Shown here: positions 1 to 12,100 of the stretch, piece after piece
How the letters are laid out: the number at the start of each line of letters is the position of its first letter
Position numbering within the stretch: the first letter of the stretch is position 1
Origin: Excoecaria cochinchinensis
Lineage: Eukaryota > Streptophyta > Magnoliopsida > Malpighiales > Euphorbiaceae
Direction: 5' to 3'
DNA: 64,000 nt
Assembly: GCA_947683425.1 (NCBI GenBank)
Contig: CANTUQ010000308.1
Span: forward strand, 1-64,000
Notes under the pieces: generated by a model
The model's input: the letters and a program-made list of their open reading frames with translations, nothing else
Databases searched by the model: none
What the model was told of the DNA's origin: nothing
Program-made: the position numbers and the translations under genes

Positions 1-856
1 GTTATGACCGACAAGCTTTTAGTAGCTATTCCAATCGAGTTTTCCTGAATTATTGGACTCGGATCCAAAATTTCAGCACTTTTTACGATTTTTCGATTTT
101 TGTGATTTTCCCTAGTGGTACCCCTAGGGAAATCCGTAAAAATTCGTCGGATTCCGACGAAACCAATTCTCGATGTGTTGTGACCGGCAAGCTTCGAGTA
201 GCTATTCCAATCGAGTTTTCCTGAATTATTGGACTCGGATCCAAAATTTCACCACTTGTTACAATTTTTCGATTTTCCCTAGTGGTACCCCTAGGGAAAT
301 CCGTAAAAATTCGTCGAATTTCGACGAAGTCAATTCTCGATGCGTTGTGACCGACAAGCTTCCAGTAGCCATTCCAATCGAGTTTTCCTGAATTATTGGA
401 CTCGGATCCAAAATTTCACCACTTTTTACGATTTTTCGATTTTGGTGATTTTTCCTAGTGGTACCACTAGAGAAATCCGTAAAAATTCGTCAGATTCCGA
501 CGAAACCAATTCTCGATTCGTTGTGACCGTTAAGCTTCCAGTAGCTATTCCAATCGAGTTTTCCTTAATTATTGGACTCGGATCCAAAATTTCACCACTT
601 TTTACGATTTTTCGATTTTCCCTAGTGGTACCCCTACGAAAATCTGTAAAAATTCGTCGGATTCCGACAAAGCCAATTCTCGATGCGTTGTAACTGGCAA
701 GCTTCCAGTATCTATTCCAATCGAGTTTTCCTGAATTATTGGACTCGGATCAAAAATTTCACCACTTTTTACAATTTTTCGATTTTGGTGATTTTCATAG
801 TGGTACCCCTAGGGAAATCCGAAAAAATTCGTCGAATTCCGACGAAGCAGATTCTC

Positions 857-1072
857 GATGCATTGTGACCGGCAAGCTTCCAGTAGCTATTCCAATCGAG
901 TTTTCCTGAATTATTGGACTCGGGTCAAAAATTTCACCACTTTTCACGATTTTTTCGATTTTGGTGATTTTCCCTGGTGGTACCCCTAGGAAAATCCGTA
1001 AAAATTCGTCAGATTCCGACGAATTTTTACGGATTTTCCTAGGGGTACCACCAGCCGATGAATCCAATTCTC
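857..1072 (+). repeat. 216-bp monomer with a perfect 37-bp inverted repeat
   Basis: This monomer is about 39 bp longer than normal. Positions 974-1010 (from CTGGTGG to TTCGTC) are repeated exactly in inverted orientation at 1018-1054, separated by the 7-base loop AGATTCC. The added arm copies the KpnI-dyad side of the same monomer, and after it the ordinary sequence resumes at CCGATGAATCC. The loop lies inside the natural 19-bp dyad. This is what a snap-back or template-switch event at that dyad would leave. With 37 of 37 paired bases still identical, the event looks recent relative to the surrounding divergence. Confidence 0.9.
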
Positions 1073-1247
1073 GATGCGTTGTGACCGGCAAGCTTCCAGT
1101 AGCTATTCCAATCGAGTTTTCCTGAATCATTGGACACGGATCAAAAATTTCACCACTTTTTACGATTTTCGATTTTGCTGATTTTCCCTTGTGGTACCCC
1201 TCGTGAAGTCCGTAAAAATTTATCGTATTCCGACGAAGCCAATTCTC

Positions 1248-1402
1248 GATGCATTATGACCGACAAGCTTTTAGTAGCTATTCCAATCGAGTTTTCCTGA
1301 ATTATTGGACTCGGATCCAAATTACACCACTTTTTACGATTTTTCGATTTTCGCTAGTGAAAATCTGTAAAAATTTGTCGGATTTCGACGAAATAAATTC
1401 TC
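1248..1402 (+). repeat. Shortened 155-bp monomer (CGCTAGTG type)
   Basis: The KpnI near-palindrome has been lost: the sequence runs CGATTTTCGCTAGTG into AAAATCTGTAAAAATTTG, omitting the GTACC-centred stretch. The same derived junction recurs at 7,366 and 9,083, so the three copies descend from one deletion and were then spread by block duplication. Confidence 0.85.
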
Positions 1403-2446
1403 GATGCGTTGCGACCGGCAAGCTTCCAGTAGCTATTCCAATCGATTTTTCCTGAATTATTGGACTCGGATCCAAAATTTCACCACTTTTTACGATTTTT
1501 CGATTTTTGTGATTTTCCGTAGTGGTACCCCTAGGGAAATCCGTAAAATTCGTCGGATTCCGACGAAACCAATTCTCGATGTCTTGTGACCGGTAAGCTT
1601 CGAGTAGCTATTCCAATCGAGTTTTCCTGAATTATTGGACTCGGATCAAAAATTTCACCACTTTTTACGATTTTTCGATTTTCCCTAGTGGTACCCCTCG
1701 GGAAATCCGTAAAATTCGTCGAATCTCGACGAAGCCAATTCTCAATGCGTTGTGACCGGCAAGCTTCCAGTAGCCATTCCAATCGAGTTTTCCTGAATTA
1801 TTGGACTCGGATCAAAAATTTCACCACTTTTTACGATTTTTCGATTTTGGTGATTTTCCCTAGTGGTACCCCTAGGGAAATCCGTAAAAATTCGTCAGAT
1901 TTCGACGAAACCAATTCTCGATTTGTTGTGACCGGCAAGCTTCCAGTAGCTATTCCAATCGAGTTTTCTTGAATTATTGGACTCGGATCTAAAATTTCAC
2001 CTATTTTTACGATTTTTCGATTTTGGTGATTTTCCATAGTGGTACGCCTAGGGAAATCCGTAAAAATTCGTCGGATTATCGACGAAACAATTTCTCGATG
2101 CGTTGTGACCGGCAAGCTTCCAGTAGCTATTCCAATCGAGGTTTCTTGAATTATTGGACTCGGATCCAAAATTTCACCACATTTTACGATTTTAGATTTT
2201 GGTGATTTTCCCTAGTGGTACCCCTAGAGAAATCCGTAAAAATTCGACAGATTCCGACGAAACCAATTCTCGATTCGTTGTGACCGGGAAGCTTCCAGTA
2301 GCTATTCCAATAGAGTTTCCTGAATTATTGGACTCGGATCCAAAATTTCACCACTTTTTACGATTTTTCGATTTTTGTGATTTTCCCTAGTGGTACCCCT
2401 AGGGAAATCAGTAAAAATTCGTCGGATTCCGACGAAACCAATTCTA

Positions 2447-5019
2447 GATGTGTTGTGACCGGCAAGCTTCGAGTAGCTATTCCAATTGAGTTTTCCTGAA
2501 TTATTGGACTCGGATAAAAAATTTCACCACTTTTTACGATTTTTCGATTTTTCCCTAGTGGTACCCCTAGAGAAATCCGTAAAAATTCGTCGAATTTCGA
2601 CGAAACCAATTCTCGATGCGTTGTGACCAGCAAGCTTCCAGTAGCCATTCCAATCAAGTTTTCCTGAATTATTGGACTCGGATCAAAATTTCACCACTTT
2701 TTACGATTTTTCGATTTTGTGATTTTCCCTAGTGGTACCCCTAGGGAAATCCGTAAAAATTCGTCGGATTCCGACGAAACCAATTCTCGATGTGTTGTGA
2801 CCGGCAAGCTTCGAGTAGCTATTCCAATCGAGTTTTCCTGAATTATTGGACTCGGATCCAAAATTTCACCACTTTTTACGATTTTTCGATTTTCCCTAGT
2901 GGTACCCCTAGGGAAATCCGTAAAAATTCGTCGAATTTCGACGAAGCCAATTCTCGATGCGTTGTGACCGGCAAGCTTCCAGTAGCCATTCCAATCGAGT
3001 TTTCCTGAATATTGGACTCGGATCCAAAATTTCACCACTTTTTACGATTTTTCGATTTTGGTGATTTTCCCTAGTGGTTCCCCTAGGAAATCCGTAAAAA
3101 TTCGTTAGATTTCGACGAAACCAATTCTCGATTTGTTGTGACCGGCAAGCTTCCAGTAGCTATTCCAATCGAGTTTTCTTGAATTATTTTCTCTGATCCA
3201 AAATTTCACCACTTTTTACGATTTTTCGATTTTTGTGATTTTCCATAGTGGTACCCCTAGGAAAATCCGCAAAAATTCGTCAGATTTCAAAGAAACCAAT
3301 TCTCGATTTGTTGTGACCGGCAAGCTTAAAGTAGCTATTCCAATCGAGTTTTCCTGAATTATTGTACTCGGATCCAAAATTTCACCACTTTTTACGATTT
3401 TTCGATTTTTCCTAGTGGTACCCCTAGGGAAATCCGTCAAAATTCGTCGAATTTCGACGAAGCCAATTCTCGATGCGTTGTGACCGGCAAGCTTCCAGTA
3501 GCCATTCCAATCGAGTTTTCCTGAATTATTGGACTCGGATCCAAAATTTCACCACTTTTTACGATTTTTCGATTTTGGTGATTTTCCCTAGTGGTACCCC
3601 TAGGGAAATCCGTAAAAATTCGTTAGATTTCGACGAAACCGATTCTCGATTTGTTGTGACCGGCAAGCTTCCAGTAACTATTCCAATCGAGTTTTCTTTA
3701 ATTATTGGACTCGGATCCAAAATTTCACCACTTTTTACGATTTTTCGATTTTGGTGATTTTCCATAGTGGTACCCCTAGGGAAATCCGTAAAAATTCGTC
3801 AGATTTCGAAGAAACCAATTCTCGATTTGTTGTGACCGGCAAGCTTCCAGTAGCTATTCCAATCGAGTTTTCCTGAATTATTGTACTCGGATCCAAAATT
3901 TCACCACTTTTTACGATTTTTCGATTTTCCCTAGTGATACCCCTAGGGAAATCCGTAAAAATTCGTCGAATTTCGACGAAGCCAATTCTCGATGCGTTGT
4001 GAACGGCAAGCTTCCAGTAGCCATTCCAATCGAGTTTTCCTGAATTTTTGGACTCGGATCCAAAATTTCACCACTTTTTACGATTTTTCGATTTTGGTGA
4101 TTTTCCCTAGTGGTACCCCTAGGGAAATCCGTAAAAATTCGTCAGATTCCGACGAAACCAATTCTCGATTTGTTGTGACCGGCAAGCTTCCAGTAGCTAT
4201 TCGAATCGAGTTTTCCTGAATTATTGCACTCGTATCCAAAATTTCACCACTTTTTACGATTTTTCGATTTTCCCTAGTGGTACCCCTAGGGAAATCCGTA
4301 AAAAATTCGTCGAATTGCGACGAAGCCAATTCTCGATGCGTTGTGACCGGCAAGCTTCCAGTAGCCATTCCAATCGAGTTTTCCTGAATTATTGGACTCG
4401 GATCCAAAATTTCACCACTTTTTACGATTTTTCGATTTTGTGATTTTCCCTAGTGGTACCCCTAGGGAAATCCGTAAAAATTCGTCGGATTCCGACGAAA
4501 CCAATTCTCGATGTGTTGTGACCGGCAAGCTTCGAGTAGCTATTCCAATCGAGTTTTCCTGAATTATTAGACTCGGATTCAAAATTTTACCACTTTTTAC
4601 GATTTTTCGATTTTCCTAGTGGTACCCCTAGGGAAATCCGTAAAAATTCGTCGAATTTCGACGAAGCCAATTCTCGATGCGTTGTGACCGGCAAGCTTCC
4701 AGTAGCCATTCCAATCGAGTTTTCCTGAATTATTGGACCTCGGATCCAAAATTTCACCACTTTTTACGATTTTTCGATTTTCCCTAGTGGTACCCCTAGG
4801 GAAATCCGTAAAAATTCGTCGAATTTCGACGAAGCCAATTCTCGATGCGTTGTGACCGGCAAGCTTCCAGTAGCCATTCCAATCGAGTTTTCCTGAATTA
4901 TTGGACTCGGATCCAAAATTTCACCACTTTTTATGATTTTTCGATTTTGGTGATTTTCCCTAGTGGTACGCCTAGGGAAATCCGTAAAAATTCGTCGGAT
5001 TCCGACGAAACCAATTCTA
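2447..5019 (+). repeat. HOR-A copy 1: 15-monomer, 2,573-bp higher-order unit
   Basis: Fifteen monomers start near 2447, 2615, 2789, 2956, 3130, 3305, 3472, 3648, 3824, 3991, 4167, 4334, 4510, 4677 and 4844. The series from 2,447 to about 4,275 reappears from 5,020 to about 6,850, shifted by 2,573-2,575 bp, with the same rare markers in order: TCTAGATGTG at the start, TTCAAAGAAACC with CTTAAAGTAGC (about 3,290-3,330 and 5,860-5,910), GAAACCGATTCTCG, and TTGCACTCGTATCC. Inside the unit a 519-bp trimer rhythm is visible (3,472 to 3,991; GTTAGATTTCGACG at about 3,104 and 3,622). The four monomers from 4,275 to 5,019 have no partner in copy 2. Confidence 0.82.
2789..2955 (+). repeat. Representative 167-bp (short) monomer
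   Basis: This is a typical short-class copy. CGATTTT runs directly into CCCTAGTGG, without the GGTGATTTT block of the long class; elsewhere it follows the same consensus with four substitutions. The short class is interleaved with the long class throughout the window, often alternating, which gives a frequent 343-bp dimer spacing (176+167) and a frequent 519-bp trimer spacing (176+176+167). Confidence 0.9.
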
Positions 5020-6850
5020 GATGTGTTGTGACCGGCAAGCTTCGAGTAGCTATTCCAATCGAGTTTTCCTGAATTATTGGACTCGGATAAAAAATTTCAC
5101 CACTTTTTACGATTTTTCGATTTTCCCTAGTGGTATCCCTAGGGAAATCCGTAAAAATTCGTCGAATTTCGACAAAACCAATTCTCGATGCGTTGTGACC
5201 AGCAAGCTTCCAGTAGCCATTCCAATCAAGTTTTCCTGAATTATTGGACTCGGATCAAAAATTTCACCACTTTTTACGATTTTTCGATTTTTGTGATTTT
5301 CCCTAGTGGTACCCATAGGGAAATCCGTAAAATTCGTCGGATTCCGACGAAACCAATTCTCGATGTGTTGTGACCGGCAAGCTTCGAGTAGCTATTCCAA
5401 TCGAGTTTTCCTGAATTATTGGACTCGGATCCAAAATTTCACCACTTTTTACGATTTTTCGATTTTCCCTAGTGGTACCCTTAGGGAAATCCGTAAAAAT
5501 TCGTCGAATTTCGACGAAGCCAATTCTCGATGCGTTGTGACCGGCAAGCTTCCAGTAGCCATTCCAATCGAGTTTTCCTGAATTATTGGACTCGGATCCA
5601 AAATTTCACCACTTTTTACGATTTTTCGATTTTGGTGATTTTCCCTAGTGGTTCCCCTAGGGAAATTCGTAAAAATTCGTTAGATTTCGACGAAACCAAT
5701 TCTCGATTTGTTGTGACCGGCAAGTTTCCAGTAGCTATTCCAATCGAGTTTTCTTGAATTATTGGACTCGGATCCAAAATTTCACCACTTTTTACGATTT
5801 TTCGATTTTGGTGATTTTCCATAGTGGTACCCCTAGGAAATCCGTAAAAATTCGTCAGATTTCAAAGAAACCAATTCTCGATTTGTTGTGACCGGCAAGC
5901 TTAAAGTAGCTATTCCAATCGAGTTTTCCTGAATTATTGTACTCGGATCCAAAATTTCACCACTTTTTACGATTTTTCGATTTTCCCTAGTGGTACCCCT
6001 AGGGAAATCCGTAAAAATTCGTCGAATTTCGACGAAGCCAATTCTCGATGCGTTGTGACCGGCAAGCTTCCAGTAGCCATTCCAATCGAATTTTCCTGAA
6101 TTATTGGACTCGGATCCAAAATTTCACCACTTTTTACCATTTTTCGATTTTGGTGATTTTCCCTAGTGGTACCCCAAGGGAAATCCGTAAAAATTCGTTA
6201 GATTTCGACGAAACCGATTCTCGATTTGTTGTGACCGGCAAGCTTCCAGTAACTATTCCAATCGAGTTTTCTTGAATTATTGGACTCGGATCAAAAATTT
6301 CACCACTTTTTACGATTTTTCGATTTTGGTGATTTTCCATAGTGGTACCCCTAGGGAAATCCGTAAAAATTCGTCAGATTTCGAAGAAACCAATTCTCGA
6401 TTTGTTGTGACCGGCAAGCTTCCAGTAGCTATTCCAATCGAGTTTTCCTGAATTATTGTACTCGGATCCAAAATTTCACCACTTTTTACGATTTTTCGAT
6501 TTTCTCTAGTGATACCCCTAGGGAAATCCGTAAAAATTCGTCGAATTTCGACGAAGCCAATTCTCGATGCGTTGTGACCGGCAAGCTTCCAGTAGCCATT
6601 CCAATCGAGTTTTCCTGAATTCTTGGACTCGGATCCAAAATTTCACCACTTTTTACGATTTTTCGATTTTGGTGATTTTCCCTAGTGGTACCCCTAGGGA
6701 AATCCGTAAAAATTCGTCAGATTCCGACGAAACCAATTCTCGATTTGTTGTGACCGGCAAGCTTCCAGTAGCTATTCCAATCGAGTTTTCCTGAATTATT
6801 GCACTCGTATCCAAAATTTCACCACTTTTTACGATTTTTCGATTTTCCCC
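5020..6850 (+). repeat. HOR-A copy 2, partial (about 11 monomers)
   Basis: Repeats 2,447-4,275 at an offset of about 2,573 bp, with the marker variants in the same order. The match breaks down at about 6,850, where copy 2 reads CCCCAGTGGTACCACTAGGG while copy 1 continues with the ordinary form and then GAATTGCGACG. Differences between copies include single substitutions and 1-2-base indels, clearly more than between HOR-B copies, so this duplication looks older or less homogenised. Confidence 0.8.
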
Positions 6851-7260
6851 AGTGGTACCACTAGGGAAATCTGTAAAAATTCGTCGGATTCTGACGAAGC
6901 CAATTCTCGATGCGTTGTGACCGGCAAGCTTCCAGTATCTATTCCAATCGAGTTTTCCTGAATTATTGGACTCGGATCCAAAATTTTACCACTTTTTATG
7001 ATTTTTCGATTTTGGTTATTTTCCCTAGTGGTACCCCTAGGGAAATCCGTAAAAATTCGTCGAATTCCGACGAAACCAATTCTCGATGCGTTGTGACCGG
7101 CAAGCTTCCAGTAGCTATTCCAATCGAGTTTTCCTGAATTATTGGACTCGGATCAAAAATTTCACCACTTTTCACGATTTTTCGATTTTGGTGATTTTCC
7201 CTGGTGGTACCCCTAGAGAAATCCGTAAAAATTCGTCGGATTGCGACGAAGCCAATTCTC

Positions 7261-7416
7261 GATGCGTTGTGACCGGGAAGCTTCCAGTAGCTATTCCAAT
7301 CGAGTTTTCCTGAATTATTCGACTCGGATCAAAAATTTCACCACTTTTTACGATTTTTCGATTTTCGCTAGTGAAAATCTGTAAAAATTTGTCGGATTTC
7401 GACGAAATCAATTCTC
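7261..7416 (+). repeat. Shortened 156-bp monomer (CGCTAGTG type)
   Basis: Same deletion of the KpnI near-palindrome as at 1,248-1,402, with the junction CGCTAGTGAAAATCTG at 7,366. It is followed by an unusual neighbour reading GATGCTTTGCGACC and CCCATAGCTATTCCAAACG. Confidence 0.85.
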
Positions 7417-8977
7417 GATGCTTTGCGACCGGCAAGCTTCCCATAGCTATTCCAAACGAGTTTTCCTTATTTATTGGACTTCGATCCAAAATTTTACCAC
7501 TTTTTACGATTTTTGATTTTGGTGATTTTTCCTAGTGGTACCCCTAGGGAAATCCGTAAAAATTCGTCCGATTCCGATGAAACCAATTCTCGATTCGTTG
7601 TGACCGGCAAGCTTCCAGTAGCTATTCCAGTCGAGTTTTCCTGAATTATTGGAGTCGGATCAAAAATTTCACTACTTTTTACGATTTTTCGATTTTCCCT
7701 TGTGGTACCCCTAGGGAAATCCGTAAAAATTTGTCGAATTCCGACGAAGCCAATTCTCGATGCGTTGTGACCGGCAAGCTTCCAGTATCTATTCCAATCG
7801 AGTTTTTCTGAATTATTGGACTCGGATCCAAAATTTCACCACTTTTTACGATTTTTCGATTTGGGTTATTTTCCCTAGTGGTACCTCTAGGAAAATCCGT
7901 AGAAATTCATCGGATTCCAACGAAACCAATTCTCGATGCGTTGTGACCGGGAAGCTTCCAGTAGCTATTTCAATCGAGTTTTCCTGAATTATTGGACACG
8001 GATCAAAAATTTCACAACTTTTTACGATTTTTCGATTTTGGTGATTTTCCCTTGTGGTGCCCCTAGGGAAATCCGTAAAAATTCGTCGAATTCCGACGAA
8101 ACCAATTCTCAATGCGTTGTAACCGGCAAGCTTCCAGTAGCTATTCCAATCGAGTTTCCTGAATTATGGGACTCGGGTCAAAAATTTCACCACTTTTCAC
8201 GATTTTTTCGATTTTGGTGATTTTCCTGGTGGTACCCCTAGGAAAATCCGTAAAAATTCTTCGGATTCCGACGAAGCCAATTCTCGATGCGATGTGACCG
8301 GCAGGCTTCCAGTAGCTATTCCAATCGAGTTTTCCTGAATTATTGGACTCGGATCCAAAATTTCACCACTTTTTACTATTTTTCGATTTTGCTGATTTTC
8401 CCTTGTGATACCCCTAGAAAATCTGTAAAAATTTGTCGGATTCCGACGAAGCCAATTCTCGATGCGTTGTGACCACCAAGCTTCCAGTAGCTATTCCAAT
8501 CGAGTTTTCCTGAATTATTGGACTCGGATCCAAAATTTCACCACTTTCAACGATTTTTGATTTTTGTGATATTCCCTAGTGGTACCCCTAGGGAAATCCG
8601 TAAAAATTCGTCCGATTCCGACGAAACCAATTCTCGATTCGTTGTGACCGGCAAGCTTCCAGTAGCTATTCCAGTCGAGTTTTCCTGAATTATTGGACTC
8701 GGATCCAAAATTTCACTACTTTTTACGATTTTTCGATTTTCCCTTGTGGTACCCCTAGGAAATTCGTAAAAATTCGTCGAATTCTGACGAAGCCAATTCT
8801 CGATGCGTTGTGACCGGCAAGCTTCTAGTAGCTATTCCAATCGAGTTTTCCTGAATTATTGGACTCGGATCCAAAATTTCACCACTTTTTACGATTTTTC
8901 GATTTTGCTGATTTTCCCTTGTGGTACCACTCGGGAAGTCCGTAAAAATTTGTCGCATTCCGACGAAGCCAATTCTC

Positions 8978-9133
8978 GATGCATTATGACCGAAAAGCTT
9001 TTAGTAGCTATTCCAATCGAGTTTTCCTGAATTATTGGACTCGGATCCAAAATTTCACCACTTTTTACGATTTTTCGATTTTCGCTAGTGAAAATCTGTA
9101 AAAATTTGTCGGATTTCGACGAAATCAATTCTC
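8978..9133 (+). repeat. Shortened 156-bp monomer (CGCTAGTG type)
   Basis: Third copy of the derived deletion (junction at 9,083). Its front half, GCATTATGACCGAAAAGC with AAGCTTTTAGTAGC, and the preceding monomer match the copy at 1,248 better than the one at 7,261, which places 1,150-1,440 and 8,880-9,170 as a paralogous pair. Confidence 0.85.
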
Positions 9134-12100
9134 GATGCGTTGCGACCGGCAAGCTTCCAGTAGCTATTCCAATCGAATTTTCCTGAATTATTGGACTCGG
9201 ATCCAAAATTTCATCGCTTTTTACGATTCTGCGATTTTACTTAGTGGTACCCCTAGGGAAATCCGTAAAAATTGGTCGGATTCCGACGAGACCAATTCTC
9301 GATGCGTTGTGACCGGCAACCTTCCAGTAGATATTCCAATCGAGTTTTCCTGAATTATTTTACTCGTATAAAAATTTCACCACTTTTTACGATTTTTTAA
9401 TTTTGGTAATTTTCCCTATTGGTACCCCTAGGAAAATCCGTAAAAATTCGTCGGATTCCGATGAAGCCAATTCTAAATGCGTTGTGACCGGCAAGCTTCC
9501 AGTAGCTATTCCAATCGAGTTTTCCTGAATTATTGGACTCGGATCCAAAATTTCACCACTTTTTACGACTTTTCGATTTGGGTAATTTTCCCTAGTGGTA
9601 CCCCTAGGGAAATCCGTAAAAATTCGTCGGATTTCGACGAAGCAAATTCTGGATGCATTGTGACCGGCAAGCTTCCAGTAGCTATTCCAATCGAATTTTC
9701 CTGAATTATTGGACTCGGATCCAAAATTTCAACACTTTTTACGATTCTGCGATTTTACCTAGTGGTACCCCTAGGGAAATCCGTAAAAATTGGTCGGATT
9801 CCGACGAAGCCAATTCTCGATGCGTTGTGACCGGCAACCATCCAGTCGATATTCCAATCCAGTTTTCCTGAATTATTGGACTCGGATCAAAAATTTCACC
9901 ACTTTTTACGATTTTTTAATTTTGGTAATTTTCCCTATTGGTACCCCTAGGAAATCCGTAAAAATTCGTCAGATTCCGATGAAGCCAATTCTAGATGCGT
10001 TGTGACCGGCAAGCTTCCAGTAGCTATTCCTATCGATTTTTCCTGAATTATTGGACTCGGATAAAAAATTTTACCACTTTTTACGATTTTGCGATTTTCC
10101 CTACTGGTACCCCTAGGAAAATCCGTAAAAATTCGTCGAATTCCGACGAAGCCTATTCTCGATGAGTTGTGACCGGCAAGCGTCCAGTAACTATTCCAAT
10201 CGAGTTTTCCTGAATTATTGGACTCGGATCCAAAATTTCATAACTTTTTACGACTTTTCAATTTGTGTAATTTTCCTTAGTGGTACCCCTAGGGAAATTC
10301 GTAAAAATTCATCGAATTACGACGAAGCCAATTCTCGATGCATTGTGACCGGCAAGCTTCCAGTAGCTATTCCAATCGAGTTTTCCTGAATTATTGGACT
10401 CGGATCCAAAATTTTCCCACATTTTACGTTTTTTCGATTTTGGTGATTTTCCCTAGTGGTACCCCTAGGGAAATCCGTAAAAATTCGTCGGATTTCGATG
10501 AAGCCAATCTCGATGAATTATGACCGTCAAGCTTCCAGTAGCTATTCCAATCGAGTTTTCCTGAATTATTGGACTCGGATCCAAAATTTCACCACTTTTT
10601 ACGATTTTGCGATTTTCCCTAGTGGTACCCCTAGGGAAATCCGTAAAAATTCGTCGGATTCCGACGAAACCAATTCTCGATACGCTGTGAACGGCAAGCT
10701 TCCAGTAGCTATTCCAATCGAGTTTTCCTGAATTATTGGACTCGGATCCAAAATTTCACCACTTTTTACGACTTTTCGATTTGGGTAATTTTCCCTAGTG
10801 GTACCCCTAGAGAAATCCGTAAAAATTCGTCGGATTCCGACGAAGCAAATTCTGGATGCATTGTAACGGGCAAGCTTCCAGTAGCTATTCCAATCGAGTT
10901 TTCCTGAATTATTGGACTCGGATCCAAAATTTCACCACTTTTTACGATTTTGCGATTTATCCTAGAGGTACACCTAGGGAAATCCGTAAAAATTCGTCGG
11001 ATTCCGACGAAACCGATTCTCGATGCGTTCTGACCGGCAAGCTTCCAGTAGCTATTCCTATCGAGTTTTCCTGAATTATTGGACTCGGATCAAAAATTTT
11101 GCCACTTTTTACGATTTTTCGATTTTTTGGATTTTCCTAATTGGTACCCCTAGGAAAATCTGTAAAAATTCGTCGGATTTCGACGAAGCCAATTATCGAT
11201 GCATTGTGACCGGCAAGCTTCCAGTAGTTATTCCAATCGAGTTTTCCTGAATTATTGGACTCGGAACCAAAATTTCACCACTTTTTACGATTTTTCGATT
11301 TTGGTGATTTTCCCTAGTGGTACCCCTAGGGAAATACGTAAAAATTCATCGGATTCCGACGAAGCCAATTCTTGATGCGTTGTGACCGGCAAGCTTCCAG
11401 TAGCTATTCCAATCGAATTTTCCTGAATTATTGGACTCGGATCCAAAATTTCTTCACTTTTTACGATTTTGCGATTTTACCTAGTCGTACCCCTAGGGAA
11501 ATCCGTAAAAATTGGTCGGATTCCGATGAACCCAATTCTCGATGCGTTGTGACCGGCAACCTTCCAGTAGATATTCCTATCGAGTTTTCCTGAATTATTG
11601 GACTCGGATCAAAAATTTCACCACTTTTTACGATTTTTTAATTTGGTGATTTTTCCTATTGGTACCCCTAGGAAAATCCGTAAAAATTCGTCGGATTCCG
11701 ATGAAGCCAATTCTAGATGCGTTGTGACCGGAAAGCTTCCAGTAGCTATTCCAATCGAGTTTTCCTGAATTATTGGACTCGGATCAAAAATTTCACCACT
11801 TTTTATGACTTTTCGATTTCGGTAATTTTCCCTAGTGGTACCCCTAGGGAAATCCGTAAAAATTCTTCGGATTCTGACGAAACCAATTCTGGATGCATTG
11901 TAACCGGCAAGCTTCCAGTAGCTATTCCAATCGAGTTTTCCTAAATTATTGGACTCGGATCCAAAATTTCACCACTTTTTACGATTTTGCGATTTTTCCT
12001 AGTGGTACCCCTAGGAAAATCCGTAAAAATTCGTCGGATTCCGACGAAACCAATTCTCGATGCGTTCTGACCGGCAAGCTTCCAGTAGCTATTCCTATCG

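Larger units (their letters stand above)
1..2446 (+). repeat. Left-edge satellite block, diverged, HOR-A-like
   Basis: About 14 monomers with many private substitutions and no clean local period. Marker variants seen here (GATGTGTTGTGACC, TTCGAGTAGC, AGTAGCCATTCC, GATTTGTTGTG) are those of HOR-A to its right, so it is probably an older or shuffled part of the same subfamily. The part at 1,150-1,440 instead matches 8,880-9,170 at an offset of about 7,730 bp, sharing GCTGATTTTCCCTTGTGG, GAAGTCCG, GCATTATGACCG and AAGCTTTTAGTAGC. It includes the 216-bp foldback monomer and a 155-bp monomer listed separately. Confidence 0.8.
6851..9133 (+). repeat. Diverged satellite block with 5-, 6- and 10-monomer offsets
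   Basis: About 13 monomers. Local relationships visible by eye: AGTATCTATTCC monomers at 6,909 and 7,759 (about 850 bp, five monomers); GATTCGTTGTG followed by ATTCCAGTCGAG at 7,592 and 8,636 (1,044 bp, six monomers); and the CGCTAGTGAAAATCTG deletion monomers at 7,366 and 9,083 (1,717 bp, ten monomers). CCCTGGTGG variants at 7,200 link it to 973. The block therefore shares ancestry with 680-1,440 at the left edge. Confidence 0.75.

Noticed and set aside
974..1054. Inverted repeat as a rho-independent terminator or a transposon end
   Set aside because: The arms are copies of the same satellite monomer, with no target-site duplication, no T-run terminator context and no adjacent element. A foldback duplication explains it fully.
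7366..7400. Sequencing error as the cause of the 155-156-bp monomers
   Set aside because: The same derived junction occurs in three places with different flanking substitutions, so it is a real inherited variant.
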